DNA of 64,000 nt from NCBI RefSeq assembly GCF_001570365.1, contig NZ_BBYK01000046.1, positions 124,001 to 188,000 on the forward strand, given 5' to 3'. Within the stretch, counting starts at the first letter, position 1. Every line of letters begins with the position of its first letter. Source of the DNA: Microtetraspora fusca (lineage in GTDB: Bacteria; Actinomycetota; Actinomycetes; Streptosporangiales; Streptosporangiaceae). Below, in pieces: positions 8,591 through 18,513 of this stretch. A program made the position numbers and the translations under genes. The notes below the pieces were generated by a model that saw nothing but the letters and a program-made list of their open reading frames with translations, made no database searches and was not told the origin of the DNA.

Positions 8591-8976
8591 GCAGCATTCC
8601 CGAAGAGCTGAGCTACACCAAGGAGCACGAGTGGATCGCCGGCGTTGAGGACGGTCTCACCGTGACGGTGGGCGTGACCGCGTTCGCCGCGGAGCAGCTC
8701 GGTGACGTGGTCTTCGTGCAGGTGCCCGAGGTGGGCAGCACCGTCGAGGCCGGTGACGCGGTCGGCGAGGTGGAGTCCACCAAGTCGGTGAGCGACATCT
8801 ACGCCCCGATCGGCGGCGAGATCGTGGAGACCAACCAGGCGGTCGTGGACGACCCCTCGCTGGTCAACTCCGACCCGTACGGCGAGGGCTGGCTGTTCCG
8901 CGTGCGCATCGAGGGCGAGCCGGAGGAGCTGCTCTCGGCCGCCGAGTACGCCACCCTCACCTCGGGCGAGTCCTGA
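8587..8976 (+). CDS. gcvH: Glycine cleavage system H protein
   Basis: A 129-residue lipoyl carrier that shuttles the aminomethyl group between the P, T and L proteins. The lipoylation site is Lys66 in GEVESTKSVSDIYAP, the standard motif. The GTG start overlaps the gcvT stop as GTGA, with AGGAGGAGC immediately ahead, so translation is coupled. Length matches the family. It shares the glycine riboswitch upstream of gcvT. Confidence 0.97.
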   Translation: MSSIPEELSYTKEHEWIAGVEDGLTVTVGVTAFAAEQLGDVVFVQVPEVGSTVEAGDAVGEVESTKSVSDIYAPIGGEIVETNQAVVDDPSLVNSDPYGEGWLFRVRIEGEPEELLSAAEYATLTSGES

Positions 8977-9010
8977 TATTCCCTGACATCTCCAGATAAG
9001 GGCATGGATC

Positions 9011-10384
9011 ATGGCGATCAGTGTCTTCGATCTGTTCAAGGTGGGCATCGGGCCGTCCAGCTCCCACACGGGCGGCCCGATGGCGGCGGCGCACAAGTTC
9101 GCCCGCGGCCTTCACCAGGACGGTCTGCTTGAGAAGACCTCGCGCGTCGAGGTCGTCCTGTACGGCTCACTCGGCCTGACCGGCAAGGGCCACGGCAGCG
9201 ACAAGGCGGTGCTGCTCGGCCTGTCCGGGGAGAAGCCCGAACTGGTCGACGTGGACACGGTCGACGAGCGGCTCGCCGCCATGCGGGAGTCGGGCACGGT
9301 CACCGTGTACGGCTCCCGCGAGATCCCCTTCGTCGTCGGCGAGGATCTCGTCTTCGAACGCAAGATCACGCTTCCCCACCATCCGAACGGGATGCGGTTC
9401 ACCGCCTTCACCGACTCGGGCGAGATCCTGCGCGAGAAGATCTACTACTCGGTCGGCGGCGGGTTCGTCGTGGACGAGAACGCCACCGGCGCCGACCGCA
9501 TCAAGCCGGACGACACCGTGCTCCCCCACCCCTTCACCACGGGGGCGGAGCTGCTCGACCGGTGCGCGGAGACCGGCCTGTCGATCTCCGCCCTCATGCT
9601 GGAGAACGAGCAGGCCTTCGGCCGCACGCCCGCGCAGATCCGCGAGGGGCTGCTGCACCTGTGGTCGGTCATGGCCGAGTCGGTACGGCGCGGCACCACC
9701 AAGGAGGGCGTCCTCCCGGGCGGGCTCAAGGTCAGGCGGCGGGCGAACCAGTTGTACCGCCGCCTGCAGACCGAGGCCGACCGCGACCCGCTGCGCGCGA
9801 TGGACTGGGTGACCCTGTTCGCGCTCGCGGTGAACGAGGAGAACGCGGCGGGCGGCCGGATCGTCACCGCCCCGACGAACGGCGCGGCCGGCATCATCCC
9901 GGCCGTGCTGTCGTACTACACGCGGTTCGTCGAGGGGGTCGACGACGACGGCGTCGTGCGCTTCCTGCTCACCGCGGGGGCGATCGGGGTGCTCTTCAAG
10001 GAGAACGCCTCGATCTCCGGCGCCGAGGTCGGCTGCCAGGGCGAGGTCGGGTCGGCCTGCTCGATGGCCGCGGCCGGGCTCACCGAGGCGCTCGGCGGCA
10101 CCCCCGAGCAGGTCGAGAACGCCGCCGAGATCGGCATCGAGCACAACCTGGGCCTGACGTGCGACCCGATCGGCGGCCTGGTCCAGATCCCGTGCATCGA
10201 GCGGAACGCGGTGGCGTCGGTCAAGGCGATCGCCGCGTCCCGCATCGCGCTGCGCGGCGACGGCCGCCACTTCGTGTCGCTCGACAAGGCCATCAAGACC
10301 ATGCGCGACACCGGCAGGGACATGCTCGACAAGTACAAGGAGACCAGCCGGGGCGGCCTCGCCGTCAACGTCATCGAGTGCTGA
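9011..10384 (+). CDS. sdaA: L-serine ammonia-lyase (single-chain, iron-sulfur)
   Basis: A 457-residue L-serine dehydratase that deaminates serine to pyruvate using a [4Fe-4S] cluster. The N-terminal beta domain ([21 protein letters not shown]) and the alpha domain are fused. Cluster and active-site regions include [16 protein letters not shown] and [14 protein letters not shown]. The last residue is Cys457, as in type II enzymes where the C-terminal Cys acts as a tail-in-mouth ligand. It lies 34 bases after gcvH. The operon logic is to cleave glycine, make serine through GlyA, then deaminate it, so excess glycine ends as pyruvate. Its 3' end overlaps the convergent neighbour by 14 bases. Confidence 0.95.
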   Translation: MAISVFDLFKVGIGPSSSHTGGPMAAAHKFARGLHQDGLLEKTSRVEVVLYGSLGLTGKGHGSDKAVLLGLSGEKPELVDVDTVDERLAAMRESGTVTVYGSREIPFVVGEDLVFERKITLPHHPNGMRFTAFTDSGEILREKIYYSVGGGFVVDENATGADRIKPDDTVLPHPFTTGAELLDRCAETGLSISALMLENEQAFGRTPAQIREGLLHLWSVMAESVRRGTTKEGVLPGGLKVRRRANQLYRRLQTEADRDPLRAMDWVTLFALAVNEENAAGGRIVTAPTNGAAGIIPAVLSYYTRFVEGVDDDGVVRFLLTAGAIGVLFKENASISGAEVGCQGEVGSACSMAAAGLTEALGGTPEQVENAAEIGIEHNLGLTCDPIGGLVQIPCIERNAVASVKAIAASRIALRGDGRHFVSLDKAIKTMRDTGRDMLDKYKETSRGGLAVNVIEC

Positions 10385-11801
10385 CCAGGCGCCCGGCCAC
10401 GGCGGTGACCAGGCCGGTGTCGTCCGCGAGGTCGGCGGCGCCGAGGACGAGCAGGAGCGCCCGTACGGCCTCCGCGTCCCGGCGTCCCGACCAGGCGGCG
10501 CGCAGCCGGGCGGCCGCGGGGTCGTCCGGCTCGTCGTCGCGGGTGTGCCGGGCCCACGCGGCGAGCGCCGACTCCAGCACCGGGGTGTCCCGGCCGGCGG
10601 CGCGCAGTTCGCGCAGCGGGGCCAGCCACCGCTCCGGCAGTTTCAGCGAGCCGTCCGTGGCGATCTGCCGCAGCCGGTGCCGCATGGCGTGGTTGGTGAA
10701 CCGCCGCAGCAGCGTGTCGGTGTACCGCCCCGGGTCCGGACCGCCCACCAGGGTCGCCGCCACCTCCGCCGCGTACTCCCGGACGATCCGCTCGCCCCAC
10801 GGCTGATCCATGACATCCGCCACGGTCTCGCAGCCCGCCTCCAGGCCCGCGTACGCGATGAGCGAGTGGGCTCCGTTGAGCAGCCGGAGCTTGGTGAGCT
10901 GGTAGGGCCGCACATCCGGCACCAGCTCGGCTCCCGCGCTCTCCCAGCGCGGCCGCTCCGCCGCGAAGGCGTCCTCGATGATCCACTGGCTGAACGGCTC
11001 GCCCACCACGGCGGCCTCGTCCCGTACGCCCAGGGCCTGCGCGGCGGCGCTGAGGTCGGTCTCGGTGGCGGCCGGCACGATGCGGTCCACCACGGACGAG
11101 GGGAAGGCGACGGCGGAACTCATCCAGGCGAGCAGCCGGTCGCGCTCGGGCCAGCCGGTGGCGGCCACGTAGTCGCGGACCAGCCGCGCGGTCACCTCCC
11201 CGTTCGCGGCCATGTTGTCGCAGGACACGACGGAGATCGGCGCGCCCGAGCGCATCCGGTCGCGCAGTCCGGTGGCGAGCTGCCCGACCGCGGTCGCCGG
11301 CACGGGCGCGCCGGCCAGGTCGCGGACGACCAGTGGATCGCGCAGGTCGAGCCCGCCGGTCGCCGGGTCCCGCCGGTAGCCCTTCTCGGTCACGGTCAGG
11401 GTGACCACGGTGACGCCGGGGTCGGCGAGCAGTGCGGTCAGCCGGTCGCCGTCGTCGGCCGCGTGGAGCACCTCGGTGACCGAGCCGACGACCCGGGTGA
11501 CCGGCCCGGCGGGCTCGCGCAGCGTCACGGAGTACAGCCCGTCCTGCGGGCGCAGCGCGTCGGCGACGGCGCGGCTGCGCTGGCTGACCCCCGCGATGCC
11601 CCAGCCGCCGCCGTGCCGGGCCTCGGCCCGCTCGGTGTACACGGCCTGGTGCGCACGGTGGAAGGCCCCGATGCCGAGGTGGACGATGCGCGGCCACAGC
11701 GACGCCGGATCCATCGCCGGCCGCAGCGGCTCGGGCACGAGGGACAGGGTCGCGCCGGACAGCCTTTCCATGGCGCTCACGGCACCGCCTTCCTTTCTCA
11801 T
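10371..11801 (-). CDS. Mannitol dehydrogenase family protein (fructuronate reductase-like)
   Basis: A 476-residue polyol/uronate dehydrogenase. The N-terminal Rossmann part shows [17 protein letters not shown], and the middle shows [11 protein letters not shown] and [16 protein letters not shown], with the K..LLN...H catalytic signature of the long-chain mannitol dehydrogenase family. The genes beside it (ManD mannonate dehydratase, MHS transporter, GntR, KDG kinase) make D-fructuronate to D-mannonate (UxuB role) the best guess, but mannitol or another hexitol cannot be excluded. The start at 11801 is backed by GGGAGG six bases upstream. It follows manD by 19 bases, so the two are likely co-transcribed. 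Confidence 0.88.
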   Translation of the reverse strand: MRKEGGAVSAMERLSGATLSLVPEPLRPAMDPASLWPRIVHLGIGAFHRAHQAVYTERAEARHGGGWGIAGVSQRSRAVADALRPQDGLYSVTLREPAGPVTRVVGSVTEVLHAADDGDRLTALLADPGVTVVTLTVTEKGYRRDPATGGLDLRDPLVVRDLAGAPVPATAVGQLATGLRDRMRSGAPISVVSCDNMAANGEVTARLVRDYVAATGWPERDRLLAWMSSAVAFPSSVVDRIVPAATETDLSAAAQALGVRDEAAVVGEPFSQWIIEDAFAAERPRWESAGAELVPDVRPYQLTKLRLLNGAHSLIAYAGLEAGCETVADVMDQPWGERIVREYAAEVAATLVGGPDPGRYTDTLLRRFTNHAMRHRLRQIATDGSLKLPERWLAPLRELRAAGRDTPVLESALAAWARHTRDDEPDDPAAARLRAAWSGRRDAEAVRALLLVLGAADLADDTGLVTAVAGRLVSTR

Positions 11802-11820
11802 CGGGACCTCCCGCCGGGGC

Positions 11821-13029
11821 TCACCAGTCGTGCACCGAGCCGTCGGCTCTGCGGCCGACCGGCAGGTACTTCGGCTCGTACGGGAAGCGGGCGGCCGCCT
11901 CCTCGTCCAGCTCCACGCCCAGGCCGGGCGCCTCGGACGGGTACAGCGCCCCGTCGCGCAGCTCGTACGACGGCTGGAAGACCTCGTGCGTGAGGGGCGA
12001 GTGTCCCATGTACTCCTGGATGCCGAAGTTGGGGACGGTCACGTCCAGGTGCACCGCCGCCGCCATGCTGACCGGGGACAGGTCTGTCGCGCCGTGCGAG
12101 CCGGTGCGCACCTGGTACAGCTCGGCGAGGTTGAAGATGCGCCGCAGGTGGGTGATGCCGCCCGTGTGGGCGACCGACGCGCGGATGTAGTCGATGAGCC
12201 GCTCGGTGATGAGCCGCTCGCAGTCCCAGATCGAGTTGAAGACCTCGCCGACCGCGATGGGCGTCGTGGTCGCCTGGCGGATCTGCCGGAAGGACTCCTG
12301 CAGCTCGGCGGGGGTGGGGTCCTCCATCCAGAACAGCCTCAGGTCCTCCAGCCGCCGCCCGAGCCGTCCCGCCTCCGTCGGGGTGAGCCGGTGGTGGACG
12401 TCGTGCAGCAGGTGGAAGTCGAACCCGAACCGCTCCCGCACCGCGGTGAGGTAGGTGGGCGCGAAGTCCAGGTACGCCTCGGTCGACCAGATCTGCTCCT
12501 CGGGCAGCGCGGCGTTGGCGGGCTCGTAGACCTGGCCGTGCCGCACGCCGTAGCTGCCCGGGGAGCCCGGGACGGCGGCCTGCGCCCGGATCGCGCGGTA
12601 CCCCAGCTCCTTGAAGCGGGCGATGTCGTCCAGCAACTCGGCCACGTCGCCGCCGCTGGCGTGGCCGTACACCATGGCGCCCTCGCGGGCCTTGCCGCCG
12701 AGCAGGTCGTAGACGGGCAGGCCGGCGACCTTGCCCTTGATGTCCCACAGGGCCGTGTCGACGGCGGCGATCGCGGTCATCGTCACCGGGCCGCGCCGCC
12801 AGTACGCGCCCTTGTAGAGGTACTGCCAGGTGTCCTCGATCCGGGCGGGGTCCCGGCCGATGAGCAGCGGCACGACGTGGTCGCGCAGGTAGCTCGCCAC
12901 GGCCAGCTCCCGGCCGTTCAGGGTCGCGTCGCCGAGGCCGGTCACGTCGTCCGATGTGGTGATCTTCAGCGTCACGAAGTTGCGCCCCGGCGAGGTGACG
13001 ATGATCTTCGCGTCGGTGATGGTGGCCAT
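11821..13029 (-). CDS. manD: D-mannonate dehydratase, enolase superfamily (ManD-like)
   Basis: A 402-residue enolase-superfamily protein, the normal ManD/RspA length. It dehydrates D-mannonate to 2-keto-3-deoxy-D-gluconate with Mg2+. The sequence shows the N-terminal capping region, [13 protein letters not shown], the long loop with [15 protein letters not shown], metal-ligand segments [15 protein letters not shown] and [11 protein letters not shown], and a late [11 protein letters not shown]. Close relatives include D-gluconate-acting and inactive members, so substrate strength is uncertain. GGGGAG lies just before the ATG. It sits between the MHS transporter and the fructuronate reductase-like gene. 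Confidence 0.88.
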   Translation of the reverse strand: MATITDAKIIVTSPGRNFVTLKITTSDDVTGLGDATLNGRELAVASYLRDHVVPLLIGRDPARIEDTWQYLYKGAYWRRGPVTMTAIAAVDTALWDIKGKVAGLPVYDLLGGKAREGAMVYGHASGGDVAELLDDIARFKELGYRAIRAQAAVPGSPGSYGVRHGQVYEPANAALPEEQIWSTEAYLDFAPTYLTAVRERFGFDFHLLHDVHHRLTPTEAGRLGRRLEDLRLFWMEDPTPAELQESFRQIRQATTTPIAVGEVFNSIWDCERLITERLIDYIRASVAHTGGITHLRRIFNLAELYQVRTGSHGATDLSPVSMAAAVHLDVTVPNFGIQEYMGHSPLTHEVFQPSYELRDGALYPSEAPGLGVELDEEAAARFPYEPKYLPVGRRADGSVHDW

Positions 13030-13055
13030 GTCTCCCCCGTGTTCTCCCTGTCTCC

Positions 13056-14432
13056 TCAGGCGTTCTCGGTCTGCGCGGCCTGCGGCCAGTGCGCGTACTC
13101 CCGGCCGCCGAGCCGGCGCGGGGCGGTCTCCGGCATGAACAGCAGCGCCACGATGCTGACCAGGACCAGCGCGCCGACGTACAGGGCGGCCCAGCCGAAG
13201 GAGCCGTCACCCGCGATCAGCAGCGCGGTCGCGACGACGGTGAACGGACCGGAGGCGATCATCGAGCCGAACTGCCACACCACCGAGATTCCGCTGTAGC
13301 GGACGCCCGAGGGGAACAGCTCGGGGAAGTAGGACGCCTGCGGCGCGTACGTCCCGGCGTGGCCGACCGCCAGCCCCGCGATGAGCAGGAGCGTGATGAC
13401 GGCCATGTTGCCGGTCTCGACGGCCTTGAAGGCGGGCACGATCAGCAGCAGGTTCAGCACGGCGGCGCCCAGATAGACCGGTCGGCGGCCCACCCGGTCG
13501 GTCAGCCGCCCGAAGAGCGGGATCATGACCAGCTCGGCGACGATCGCGATGATGACGGAGTTGAGCACGATCGAGCCGTCCACGCCGTGCTCCTTGGCGT
13601 ACGACACGAGGAAGACCGTGTAGAAGGGGAAAACCGCGGCCTCGACGAACTTGGTGAACAGCCCACCGATCACCTCCTTGCGGTGCTTGCGCATCAGCAG
13701 CGGCAGCGGCGCGGCCTCGGACTGGCGGGTCTGCTTCGCCGCCTTGAAGGTCTCCGACTCGTCCACGCGCATCCGGATGAACAGCCCGATCACCACGACG
13801 ACGGCGCTGAGCAGGAACGGCACCCGCCAGCCCCACGACAGGAACGCCTCCTCCGACAGCGAACCGGTCAGCAGCGCGAACAGCGCGGTCGGCACGAGGT
13901 ACGCCGCCGGGGAGCCGAGCTGCACGAAGCTCGCGTACCAGCCGCGTCGGGCCGGCGGGGCCGCCTCGGCGGTCAGCAGCACCGCCCCGCCCTGCTCGCC
14001 GCCCACGCCGAAGCCCTGCACCAGTCGGACGAAGACCAGGATGGCGGCCGCCCACAACCCGATCTGGTCGTAGGTGGGCAGCAGGCCGATGACGAAGGTG
14101 CCGAGCCCGGTCAGCAGCAGCGTGTAGACCAGCGCCCTCTTGCGTCCGATCCGGTCGCCGACGTGCCCCCAGACCAGCCCGCCGAGCGGCCGGGCGAAGA
14201 ACCCGACCGCGTACGTCGAGAAGGCGGCCAGGGTGCCGACCGTCGGATCGACCTCGGGGAAGAAGATCTTGTTGAAGGCCAGCGCGGACGCGGTGCCGTA
14301 AATGAAGAAGTCGTAGTACTCGGCGATGGTGCCGACGACGGACGCGCCGACGGTCCGCCGCAGCTCCTTGGGAGCCACGGCGGCCGTCCCGTCCGCCGTG
14401 CTGCCCACCCTGCTGCCCGAACTGTCGCTCAT
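13056..14432 (-). CDS. MFS transporter, metabolite:H+ symporter (MHS) family
   Basis: A 458-residue inner-membrane symporter with twelve predicted helices. Motifs typical of the MHS branch are [19 protein letters not shown] in helix 1, [19 protein letters not shown] in the loop 2-3 region, and [18 protein letters not shown] in helix 4-5. By position it likely imports a hexuronate or aldonate for the catabolic genes downstream. The start is moved from the longest open frame to the ATG at 14432, because AGGAG lies 8 bases upstream and the [10 protein letters not shown] opening fits. It leads a three-gene minus-strand operon. Confidence 0.88.
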   Translation of the reverse strand: MSDSSGSRVGSTADGTAAVAPKELRRTVGASVVGTIAEYYDFFIYGTASALAFNKIFFPEVDPTVGTLAAFSTYAVGFFARPLGGLVWGHVGDRIGRKRALVYTLLLTGLGTFVIGLLPTYDQIGLWAAAILVFVRLVQGFGVGGEQGGAVLLTAEAAPPARRGWYASFVQLGSPAAYLVPTALFALLTGSLSEEAFLSWGWRVPFLLSAVVVVIGLFIRMRVDESETFKAAKQTRQSEAAPLPLLMRKHRKEVIGGLFTKFVEAAVFPFYTVFLVSYAKEHGVDGSIVLNSVIIAIVAELVMIPLFGRLTDRVGRRPVYLGAAVLNLLLIVPAFKAVETGNMAVITLLLIAGLAVGHAGTYAPQASYFPELFPSGVRYSGISVVWQFGSMIASGPFTVVATALLIAGDGSFGWAALYVGALVLVSIVALLFMPETAPRRLGGREYAHWPQAAQTENA

Positions 14433-14491
14433 GGGCGGTCTCCTCGCATGGTTCAAACCGCGATGGTCAAGCGCTGCGGCGCCCTCTACGG

Positions 14492-14504
14492 CACCGTAAC
14501 GGTG
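14492..14504. promoter_or_regulatory. Candidate GntR operator between the MHS gene and gntR
   Basis: CACCGT-A-ACGGTG is a perfect 6-base-arm palindrome in the 118-base divergent gap, 60 bases before each start. A GntR/FCD dimer controlling both arms of the hexuronate module would be expected to bind here. Assignment is by symmetry and position only. Confidence 0.5.
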
Positions 14505-14550
14505 TCGGCTACCATACAAGTACTCCAGCCGCCTTTGTCCAGTGGTAGAA

Positions 14551-15342
14551 ATGTCTCTCATGAGACCGAGGGAAGGGCTGCACGCGGCCCGCGCGCGCGG
14601 CGGGAACACCCGCCAGCTCGTGCACGAGCTGCTGCGCACGCGGATCATCGGCCTCCGGCTCGCGCCGGGCGCGGCCCTGTCGGAAAACGACCTCGCCGCC
14701 GAGCTGGGCGTGAGCCGGACGCCCGTACGCGAGAGCCTGATCCTGCTGGCCGACGAGGGCCTGGTCGACGTCTATCCGCAGATGGGCACGTTCGTCTCAC
14801 GGATCAGGTTCGCCGACATCGCCTCGGCCCAGTTCATCCGTGAGGCGCTGGAGACCGCCGCGCTGCGCGACGCCGTGGAACGGGCGACAGAACGCGACGT
14901 GGCCGACCTGCGTGCCCTGCTCGACGCCCAGCGTGACGCCGAGCGGCACGCCGACACCGAGGCGTTCTTCCAGCTCGACGAGGAGTTCCACGCGCGGCTC
15001 ATGGCGGCGAGCGGCCACGGCGACGCGTGGCCGGTGGTCAGCCAGGCCAAGGCCCAGCTCGACCGGGCCAGGCGGCTGTCGCTGCCGCTGACCCAGCAGC
15101 TCCACCTGCTGATCGGCCAGCACCGCGATGTTGTCGACCTGCTGGAGCGCCGCGACCTGGCGAGCGCGGACGAGGCGCTGCGCCGGCACCTGCGGCTGGT
15201 GCTGAGCGATGTGGAGAAGATCAGAGCCAGGCACCCCGAACTGTTCAGCGAGGACGACGCCCCGATCCGTCCCCGCCGTGAGCCCCGCGACTCGCGGGAC
15301 CGCCGGGAAACCGCCGAGAACGGAGGAACGCTCGATGGGTGA
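14551..15342 (+). CDS. GntR family regulator, FCD subfamily
   Basis: A 263-residue regulator with a winged-helix N-terminus (LRTRIIGLRLAPGAALSEND, then LGVSRTPVRESLILLADEG) and an FCD all-helical ligand domain (ADIASAQFIREALETAALR, DEEFHARLMAASGH). FCD regulators usually bind sugar acids. The start is uncertain: GTG 14542, ATG 14551 and ATG 14560 are in frame, and none has a strong ribosome site. The stop overlaps the kinase start by 8 bases, so the two are coupled. It is divergent from the MHS-manD-dehydrogenase operon, which it likely represses until a pathway intermediate binds. Confidence 0.9.
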   Translation: MSLMRPREGLHAARARGGNTRQLVHELLRTRIIGLRLAPGAALSENDLAAELGVSRTPVRESLILLADEGLVDVYPQMGTFVSRIRFADIASAQFIREALETAALRDAVERATERDVADLRALLDAQRDAERHADTEAFFQLDEEFHARLMAASGHGDAWPVVSQAKAQLDRARRLSLPLTQQLHLLIGQHRDVVDLLERRDLASADEALRRHLRLVLSDVEKIRARHPELFSEDDAPIRPRREPRDSRDRRETAENGGTLDG

Positions 15343-16294
15343 GCCGCAGCGGCGGGGCGTGGTCACGCTCGGAGAGACCATGGCCCTGCTCACCACCGAG
15401 CGCACCGGTCCGCTCCGGCACGCGCCCAGCATGGCCGTCGGCATCGGCGGCGCGGAGAGCAACGTCGCCATCGCGCTGCGGCGGCTCGGCGTCCCGGTCA
15501 CCTGGATCGGCCGGGTCGGCGCCGACGGTTTCGGCGACCTGGTGCTGCGCGAACTGCGCGCCGAGGGCCTCGACGTACGCGCGATCGTCGACGACGGCGC
15601 GCCCACCGGCCTCATGGTGAAGGAACGGCGCACCAACCGGTCGCAGAACGTCTGGTACTACCGGGCGGGCAGCGCCGGATCGCGGCTGTGCCCCGCAGAC
15701 GTGGCCGGGGACGCCATGGCCGGCGCCGCGTTGCTGCACGTCACCGGCATCACTCCGGCGCTCTCCGACTCCGCCGCCGAGGCTGTGCGCCATGCGGTCG
15801 GCCTGGCCCGCAGCCACGGCGTCACCGTCTCCTTCGACGTCAACTACCGGGGCAGGCTCTGGAGCCGGGAACAGGCGGCCGAACGGCTGTCGGGCATCCT
15901 GCGCGACAGCGACGTGGTCTTCGCCGGGATCGAGGAGGCCGAGCTGTTCGTGCCCGCCAAGGACGACCCGCTCGACCTCGCCGCCGCCCTCGCCGACCTC
16001 GGGCCGTCGCAGGTGGTCGTCAAGCTGGGCGCCGAGGGGTGCGCCGCGCTGGTGGACGGCCGTCCGCTGGTCCGCCCCGCCGTACCCGTGGACGTGCTCG
16101 ACCCGGTGGGCGCGGGAGACGCCTTCGTCGGCGGATACCTCGCCGAGCTGCTGGCCGGGGCGCCGCCCGAGACCCGCCTGGACACCGCCGTCACCGCCGG
16201 GGCGTTCGCCTGCACCGTCTCCGGCGACTGGGAGGGCCTGCCCACCCGCGCCGAACTCGACCTCCTCACCCGCCAGGAGGGCGTCGCCCGCTGA
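15335..16294 (+). CDS. kdgK: PfkB family sugar kinase, probable 2-keto-3-deoxygluconate kinase
   Basis: A 319-residue ribokinase-fold enzyme. It shows VTLGETMALLT at the N-terminus, the GGAESNVAIALRRLGVPV substrate segment, SFDVNYRGRLWS, and the PfkB signature DPVGAGDAFVGGYLAELLAG with catalytic Asp in GAGD. The YYRAGSAGS region and the ManD and fructuronate-reductase-like neighbours favour phosphorylation of 2-keto-3-deoxygluconate to KDPG. Other keto-sugar substrates are possible. The ATG at 15335 overlaps the GntR stop and has GGAGGAA 6 bases ahead. No KDPG aldolase gene is in view. Confidence 0.85.
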   Translation: MGEPQRRGVVTLGETMALLTTERTGPLRHAPSMAVGIGGAESNVAIALRRLGVPVTWIGRVGADGFGDLVLRELRAEGLDVRAIVDDGAPTGLMVKERRTNRSQNVWYYRAGSAGSRLCPADVAGDAMAGAALLHVTGITPALSDSAAEAVRHAVGLARSHGVTVSFDVNYRGRLWSREQAAERLSGILRDSDVVFAGIEEAELFVPAKDDPLDLAAALADLGPSQVVVKLGAEGCAALVDGRPLVRPAVPVDVLDPVGAGDAFVGGYLAELLAGAPPETRLDTAVTAGAFACTVSGDWEGLPTRAELDLLTRQEGVAR

Positions 16295-16298
16295 GCCC

Positions 16299-16645
16299 TG
16301 TTTATCGTCATACCTCCGGCATGACAGCGCTCGGCGCCCCAAGGCAACGCCTTCGCTCGTCACTCAGGACTCCTCCGTCGCCCACTCGTTCCTCAGTCCA
16401 GGCGTCGCCGCGCCTCCCTGTTCATGGTCACGCCTCCGGCATGACAACGCTCAGCGCCCCAAGGCAACGCCTTCCCTCGTCACTCGGGACTCCCCCGTCG
16501 CCCAGTCCAGGCGTCGCCGCGCCCCCCTGTTTACGGTCACGCCTCCGGCATGACAACGCTCAGCGCCTCAAGGCAACGCCTTCCCTCGTCACTCGGGGCT
16601 CCTCCGTCGCCCACTCGTTCCTCAGTCCAGGCGTCGCCGCACCTC
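16299..16645. repeat. Three tandem ~109-120 bp direct repeats
   Basis: Units start at 16299, 16419 and 16528. Each reads TGTTYA...GTCA-CCTCCGGCATGACA..., then AAGGCAACGCCTT, then a block ending AGTCCAGGCGTCGCCGC. Units 1 and 3 are about 120 bp. Unit 2 is 109 bp because it lacks an 11-base block (ACTCGTTCCTC or a register-shifted equivalent). Each contains a small AAGGC/GCCTT hairpin. The repeats fill most of the 16295-16711 gap between kdgK and a membrane protein gene. No open frame spans them convincingly. Confidence 0.85.
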
Positions 16646-16711
16646 GCGCGATCATGCTTTATCCTGACGGTTCCTGTTTTGTCGGTCGGTTAGGCAACCG
16701 CAAGGGGGAAG

Positions 16712-18106
16712 GTGGCCTCGTTCCTGCGGTCGCACCTGGCGTTCTTCGCCCTGTTCGTGCTCGGCGTGGCGCTGCGGGTGTTGGCCGTGCTCGGCTACCG
16801 GCCTGCGCTGTGGTTCTGGGCCGACTCGTTCGCGTACCTGAGCTCGGGCCTCGATCTGCGCCCGCTGGCATCCCGCCCGTCGGGCTACTCGCTGTTCCTG
16901 TGGCTGCTCAGCCCGCTGCGCGACATCCAGGCCGTCGTGATCGTCCAGCATCTGCTCGGGATCGGCGTCGCCGTCCTCATCTACGTCCTCCTGCGACGCC
17001 GTACGGCACTGCGCGGATGGATCGCGGCGCTGGTCGCCGCGCCGGTGCTCCTGGACGCCCACCAGATCCAGCTCGAACATCTGATGATGGCCGACCTGCT
17101 GTTCACCTTCCTGGCCGTGGCCGGGGTGGCGATCCTGGTGTGGCGGCCGAAACCCTCCGTCACGGCCGCCGCCGCGGCGCTGTTCCTGCTGGCGCTGGCG
17201 ACCGTCACCCGGACCATCGGGCTCCCGCTGATCGTCATCGCCGCCGTCTGGCTGCTGCTGACCCGGGCGGGCGCGCGGGCACTGGTCTCGGGCGTCGCGG
17301 CGGCGGCGGTCGTCCTCGGCGGCTACGCCGTCTGGTTCCACAGCGCGCACGGCTCGTACGGCATGGGCGGCAGCAGCACGTGGCTGTGGTCGCGCACCAT
17401 GACGTTCGCCGACTGCGCCAAGATGGACCCCGCTCCGCGCCTCGCCCCGCTCTGCCCCACCGAGCCGAGACTGGCCGCGCCCGCCTACATCTGGGACGCC
17501 GCCTCCCCGCTCCAACGCGTCGGGGCGAACCGGGAGGAGCTGGCCGGCGAGTTCGCGTCGCTGGCGATCCGCAGCCAGCCGCTCGACTTCCTGCGCACCG
17601 GGTTGAGCGACGCGCTCTGGGCCTTCGAGTGGGAGCGCCGGGTTTACCCCTCCCCCGGACCGCAGAGCGCGTACGTCTTCCCCGAGTCGGCGAAGCCGTT
17701 CCCCGACAAGATCGCTTCCGCGGGGCGCACCGCGACGCAGCTCACCACCGCGTACCAGGGCTCCTCCGGCGAGACCCGGGTGGTGGAGCCGTGGGCGGGG
17801 TGGCTGCGCGCCTACCAGGAGCAGGGCTACCTGCGCGGGCCGTTCCTCGCGGTCATCCTGCTGATCGGGCTGGGCGGCCTGATCGTACGGCGGTGGGCCG
17901 TGATCCCGCCGCTGGCGGCCGCCGCGGCCCTGCTCTTCGTGCCGCCGATGATCGCGGCCTTCGACCACCGCTACATCGTGCCGGTGGTGCCGCTCGCCTG
18001 CCTGGCGGCCGGGCTGGCGCTGGGCGCCCGGCGGTCAGCGGCGCCGGATGTGCAGCCTGACCAGCGTCGGAAGCTGCCCGCGGCCGACGACGCCGCGCAC
18101 TCGTGA
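16712..18106 (+). CDS. Polytopic membrane protein, GT-C glycosyltransferase-like
   Basis: A 464-residue integral membrane protein with about ten hydrophobic segments. An early loop FWADSFAYLSSGLDLRPLASRPSGYSLFL is typical of GT-C fold enzymes (ArnT/PMT relatives), which use polyprenyl-phosphate sugars. A large extracytoplasmic stretch with several Cys and Trp lies at about residues 215-385, and helices return before a short basic tail. Donor and acceptor are unknown and activity is inferred from fold only. GTG 16712 abuts an AAGGGGGAAG run, so the true start could be slightly different. The last 72 bases overlap the convergent AmaP-like gene. Confidence 0.75.
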   Translation: MASFLRSHLAFFALFVLGVALRVLAVLGYRPALWFWADSFAYLSSGLDLRPLASRPSGYSLFLWLLSPLRDIQAVVIVQHLLGIGVAVLIYVLLRRRTALRGWIAALVAAPVLLDAHQIQLEHLMMADLLFTFLAVAGVAILVWRPKPSVTAAAAALFLLALATVTRTIGLPLIVIAAVWLLLTRAGARALVSGVAAAAVVLGGYAVWFHSAHGSYGMGGSSTWLWSRTMTFADCAKMDPAPRLAPLCPTEPRLAAPAYIWDAASPLQRVGANREELAGEFASLAIRSQPLDFLRTGLSDALWAFEWERRVYPSPGPQSAYVFPESAKPFPDKIASAGRTATQLTTAYQGSSGETRVVEPWAGWLRAYQEQGYLRGPFLAVILLIGLGGLIVRRWAVIPPLAAAAALLFVPPMIAAFDHRYIVPVVPLACLAAGLALGARRSAAPDVQPDQRRKLPAADDAAHS

Positions 18107-18511
18107 CACCGCCTCGGCGTTCAGCCGGCCGATCACCTCGGCCGGGTCCGCCTCGGGCAGGAGGTCGATGCTGATCCGCATCCTGCTGTCGCCGACCAGC
18201 CGCACGTACAGCTTGCCGATGCCCTGAACGCCCTTGAGCGCCACGCCGAGCATGGCGATCCCCGAGCCGGTACGCGTGCCGATCCGCCCCCAGCCGAGGG
18301 CGACGAGCAGCCAGCGCGTCGCGATGATGCCGATCACCAGCGGCACGAGGACGCCGAAGGGACGCGCCCAGGCGTTCTCGGTGAAGAAGCTCAGGTCGAG
18401 CACCTGGTCCTCGGGCCGCTCGCCGGCGGCGAGCAGCACCACGACGCCGCCCATCAGCAGTGCCAGGCCGACCACGAGGATGCCGATGCGGTTTCCCATG
18501 TACGCGCGCAT
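18035..18511 (-). CDS. AmaP-like alkaline shock membrane anchor protein
   Basis: A 158-residue protein with two N-terminal transmembrane segments (IGILVVGLALLMGGVVVLL and PFGVLVPLVIGIIATRWLLVAL) and a soluble alpha/beta tail (LYVRLVGDSRMRISIDLLPEADPAEVI...). This layout matches the Asp23/Gls24 anchor AmaP of actinobacteria. The ATG at 18511 has GAGGGGG 6 bases upstream. It lies 2 bases after the DUF6286 gene, clearly one operon. The usual partner, an Asp23/Gls24 protein, is not encoded here. Confidence 0.7.
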   Translation of the reverse strand: MRAYMGNRIGILVVGLALLMGGVVVLLAAGERPEDQVLDLSFFTENAWARPFGVLVPLVIGIIATRWLLVALGWGRIGTRTGSGIAMLGVALKGVQGIGKLYVRLVGDSRMRISIDLLPEADPAEVIGRLNAEAVSRVRGVVGRGQLPTLVRLHIRRR

Positions 18512-18513
18512 CG

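Noticed and set aside
16712-18106. Firm assignment as ArnT or PMT mannosyltransferase
   Set aside because: Only the general GT-C topology and an acidic loop are visible; specific catalytic motifs are not secure.
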